A DNA stretch of 26,077 bases, taken from Bacteroidota bacterium. GTDB taxonomy: Bacteria > Bacteroidota > Bacteroidia > Bacteroidales > Paludibacteraceae. Below, piece after piece: positions 24,015 through 26,077 of the stretch. Every line of letters begins with the position of its first letter. The first letter of the stretch is position 1. Position numbers and translations under genes: made by a program. The notes under the pieces are model-generated. The model had not been told where the DNA came from. It was given only the letters and a program-made list of their open reading frames with translations, and did no database searches. The stretch covers positions 1 to 26,077 of the forward strand of contig JAEWUM010000041.1 of the NCBI GenBank assembly GCA_023459355.1, in the 5' to 3' direction.

Positions 24015-24018
24015 CAAT

Positions 24019-25401
24019 ATGGCAAAGTTAGACATAAAATTCAATTTAAAACGCCCAAAGACTGACAAAGATACTGAAATTTTGTTTAGAGTTAATTGTG
24101 GCAAAGGAATAACATTTTCATATCCGTTAAAAAGTAAGGCATTGAACAAGGTACTGAGAATTCCTACTGCATTGTGGGATTCAGAGAAACAAGCACCTAT
24201 ACCAATAAATAAAGTTCCACCAAAATATGTGAAATATAAGGCTGTAATGGGGGAGCTAAAATCAATCATAAGTTTAATAGAATCTGAACATCAAGTTTTT
24301 CTTAATATAGCAAAGATCAATAAAATTAATATTGATAAAATGTATTTTAAAGAATCTTATGATAAGTTATTTGGTTTTTCTAAGATTCAAAAATCAATTC
24401 TTATTTCTGATTATTTAATCTCATTTGTGAAGGATATTAAAGATGGGGTAATACTTACTGAAAAAAAAACGAAATATGCTGATGGGTCAATAAAACCTTA
24501 TAATACGCTGATTAACAATATTAAAATGTTTGATTATTTAAATTCAATTGAAACAACTTTTGCTAATATTGATTCAGACTGGTATGATTGTTTTGTAAAC
24601 TTCCTTTTTGATGATGCTGAATGCACAGAGTTAGATCTCTGCAAAGATGAATACACACCAAAATCAGTAGGTAAATACATAAAGTGTATAAAGCATATAA
24701 TGAAATATGAATTCGATAAAGGACGTAGTTCAAATATTGAATTTCAAAAAAAATATTTTAAAGCACCAGACCATGAAAGTTATGCAGTTGTACTTAATGT
24801 AGCTGAAATTGAAAAATTAGCAAAACTAACACTAAATGGCGTAGATGAAGAATGTAGAGATATTTTCTTAGTTGGTTGTTATTCAGGTTTGCGTCAAAGT
24901 GATTTTAGTGCTATAAAACCATCTTATTTTTCGGAAAAAGATGATGGTAATGGTAAATTGATTACGTTATTAACCATAACTACAAAAAAAACAAAATCAA
25001 TTGTGAGTATACCAGTTGTTGATGATTTTCTTAATTTAGTAAAAAAATATAACTATCAACTACCATCCATTTCCTCAAAGGTACTAAATGAAAGAATTAA
25101 GGTAATTGCAGAAAAAGCTGGAATTACTAATGATGTAACTTTTACATCCTATAAAGGAGGAGTTGCAAAAACTATTGTAAAACCAAAATGCAAGCTTATT
25201 GCAAGTCATACATGTAGACGTTCAGCAATAACGAACATGTATTTTCATTATGAAATTGAGGCAGAAAGGATTATGAGAATTAGCGGCCACAAGGATTATG
25301 ATACATTTAGTAAATATATACGATTTGGAGATACATCAAATGCAATTGAAGTCGCTAAACAATTAACAAAAAAGAACAATGAAAACAAACCAGCATCTTG
25401 A
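24019..25401 (+). CDS. Tyrosine recombinase / phage-type integrase
   Basis: 460 residues with the Bacteroidota layout: an N-terminal arm-binding part (about 1-110), a SAM-like core-binding domain (about 125-240; LISDYLISFVKDIKDGVILT, VGKYIKCIKHIMKYEFDKG), and a catalytic domain. Catalytic residues visible are Arg in VGCYSGLRQSDFSAI, His-x-x-Arg in ASHTCRRSAITNMYF, His in MRISGHKDYDTFSKY, and the nucleophile Tyr in the same motif (FSKYIRF). It would integrate and excise the surrounding element by strand exchange via a phosphotyrosine. It is the first gene of the element; the second gene starts 23 nt before its end. A lysine-rich composition and low GC support horizontal origin. Confidence 0.93.
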   Translation: MAKLDIKFNLKRPKTDKDTEILFRVNCGKGITFSYPLKSKALNKVLRIPTALWDSEKQAPIPINKVPPKYVKYKAVMGELKSIISLIESEHQVFLNIAKINKINIDKMYFKESYDKLFGFSKIQKSILISDYLISFVKDIKDGVILTEKKTKYADGSIKPYNTLINNIKMFDYLNSIETTFANIDSDWYDCFVNFLFDDAECTELDLCKDEYTPKSVGKYIKCIKHIMKYEFDKGRSSNIEFQKKYFKAPDHESYAVVLNVAEIEKLAKLTLNGVDEECRDIFLVGCYSGLRQSDFSAIKPSYFSEKDDGNGKLITLLTITTKKTKSIVSIPVVDDFLNLVKKYNYQLPSISSKVLNERIKVIAEKAGITNDVTFTSYKGGVAKTIVKPKCKLIASHTCRRSAITNMYFHYEIEAERIMRISGHKDYDTFSKYIRFGDTSNAIEVAKQLTKKNNENKPAS

Positions 25402-25950
25402 CATTGCTTTAAAATTAGCAGACATTGATTTTAATCGTATAGGGAATGAAATTGATGTAAAGTTCAATGGGTCGTTAGATGCATATATTAATCATGTTCG
25501 ACAAATCTCAACAGATTTTGAGTCTGCTTTGTCAGATTTAATTTTTAATTCAACACAAGAACAAATTATAACATATGCAAACCTTAACATCTCCAAAATT
25601 GATATCGGAATTAAAGTTATTACAGTGTTTAAAGCTGGAATTTCTAAAAATCAATCATTGGTTGATAATGATGCTGATAATTATGAAATTTTTCATGATT
25701 TTTATCTCCCAGTAATGGAAGCTCATTTCAGTCAGCTCTCATATTTAAGAAGTTTGTTAGTAAATCTAACTGTTGACATAAAAGGTCAATATACATTATC
25801 TGAGAATAATATCATAGATAAAGTCCAAGATGGAATTTTAGAAAATGAAATTCAACCAGATGAAGTTGATTCGCTTAAAAGTTATAATGAATATCTGTCA
25901 ATGGATGACATGCAAAACATATTTAAAGTAAAACGAAATGCAATATATAC
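25379..25950 (+). pseudogene. Element protein with excisionase-like HTH, interrupted in the HTH
   Basis: The frame continues to 26071 but its character changes near 25951. Residues 1-175 are acidic and helical (MKTNQHLDIALKLADIDFNR; YEIFHDFYLPVMEAHFSQLS) and unknown to me. At the end, EYLSMDDMQNIFKVKRNAIYT is the first half of an excisionase/MerR-like helix-turn-helix (HTH_17), which normally continues with W-x-x-x-G-x-L. Here it changes abruptly into VTIRSTTSFGIKNNDYNLNN, which is not family-like. Beyond the break the sequence looks like an insertion-sequence end. The gene overlaps the recombinase by 23 nt. It probably encoded a directionality or DNA-binding partner of the recombinase. Confidence 0.5.
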
Positions 25951-26077
25951 AGTAACCATTCGGTCAACTACATCTTTTGGCATCAAAAATAATGATTATA
26001 ATTTAAACAACCACCGGACTTTTATAAATTCCGGCAAATTGTGCCGCAAGTTCAATTCCGGAGCATGTTGACCACTG
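25951..26077. mobile_element. Putative insertion-sequence end (IS21-like?), partial
   Basis: From about 25951 the sequence is no longer consistent with the interrupted gene. It contains CGGTCAACTA near the start and the opposite-orientation CATGTTGACCACTG at the window edge. It also holds repeated ATTCCGG motifs (ATTCCGGCAAATTG and CAATTCCGGAGCATG). I recall such TTGACC/CCGG multi-repeat ends from Bacteroidota IS21-type elements, but no transposase is in the window, so the family is tentative. Confidence 0.35.

Larger units (their letters stand above)
23825..26077 (+). mobile_element. Tyrosine-recombinase integrative element, left end (incomplete in window)
   Basis: The element starts where the ELWxxDGT gene loses its sorting domain (about 23825-23832). 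It continues through the recombinase and its partner gene to the right edge. The stretch is visibly richer in A/T than the genes to its left and uses AT-ending codons. Short direct repeats lie between the break and the recombinase. The right boundary is outside the window, so size and cargo are unknown. The exact attachment core cannot be defined from one end. Confidence 0.6.

Noticed and set aside
25951..26071. Coding continuation of the excisionase-like gene
   Set aside because: The residues after the break do not continue the helix-turn-helix, and the DNA shows insertion-sequence-like repeats; the open frame there is probably accidental.

Overview
The window looks like a chromosomal accessory region of a member of the Bacteroidota (class Bacteroidia or a close relative). 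Four things point there: type IX secretion (T9SS) sorting domains, a piece of the gliding/T9SS gene gldL, an HU-HIG (DUF4469) protein, and repeated TAnnTTTG promoter boxes with almost no Shine-Dalgarno sequences.

Layout. (1) 1-1071: the 5' end of an IS1595-family transposase runs off the left edge. It is followed by a short AraC-type regulator that seems to lack its sensing domain, a terminator hairpin, five 22-bp repeats in exact register, and a possible solo insertion-sequence end. (2) 1054-3135, minus strand: a three-gene lysis-like operon encoding an HU-HIG protein, a one-helix holin-like protein, and a GH108 muramidase fused to a membrane-anchored tail. (3) 3237-5700, minus: a compact DNA-damage operon in the order umuC, umuD, SRAP peptidase, with a near-leaderless promoter carrying a palindrome. 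(4) 5825-7456, minus: a Fic AMP-transferase with a built-in inhibitory motif, and twin direct repeats over its promoter. (5) 7641-15264, minus: a copper/silver-type efflux operon (cusA, tolC/cusC, cusB) headed by a cysteine-rich HYC_CC_PP exported protein. (6) 15357-17893: a scar region containing a receiver-domain start joined to a gldL tail, an intact LytS-like membrane histidine kinase, and an N-terminally deleted cysH. (7) 18019-22361, plus: a TPR sensor kinase, an overlapping LuxR-type response regulator, and a T9SS-exported beta-propeller protein. (8) 22402-26077, plus: an ELWxxDGT-repeat T9SS protein cut off inside its sorting domain, where an AT-rich tyrosine-recombinase element begins. 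That element's second gene is in turn interrupted near the right edge by what looks like another insertion sequence.

How the genes work together. The efflux operon would pump Cu(I)/Ag(I) from periplasm to outside. The umuC-umuD-SRAP set handles damaged or abasic DNA. The kinase/regulator pair at 18-20.6 kb probably controls nearby or distant surface-protein genes. The most unusual items are the receiver/gldL chimera, the GH108-membrane-tail fusion within the HU-HIG cassette, the phased 22-bp repeats with internal dyad symmetry, and the nested insertions at the right end. All function calls rest on motifs read by eye; no database search was run.
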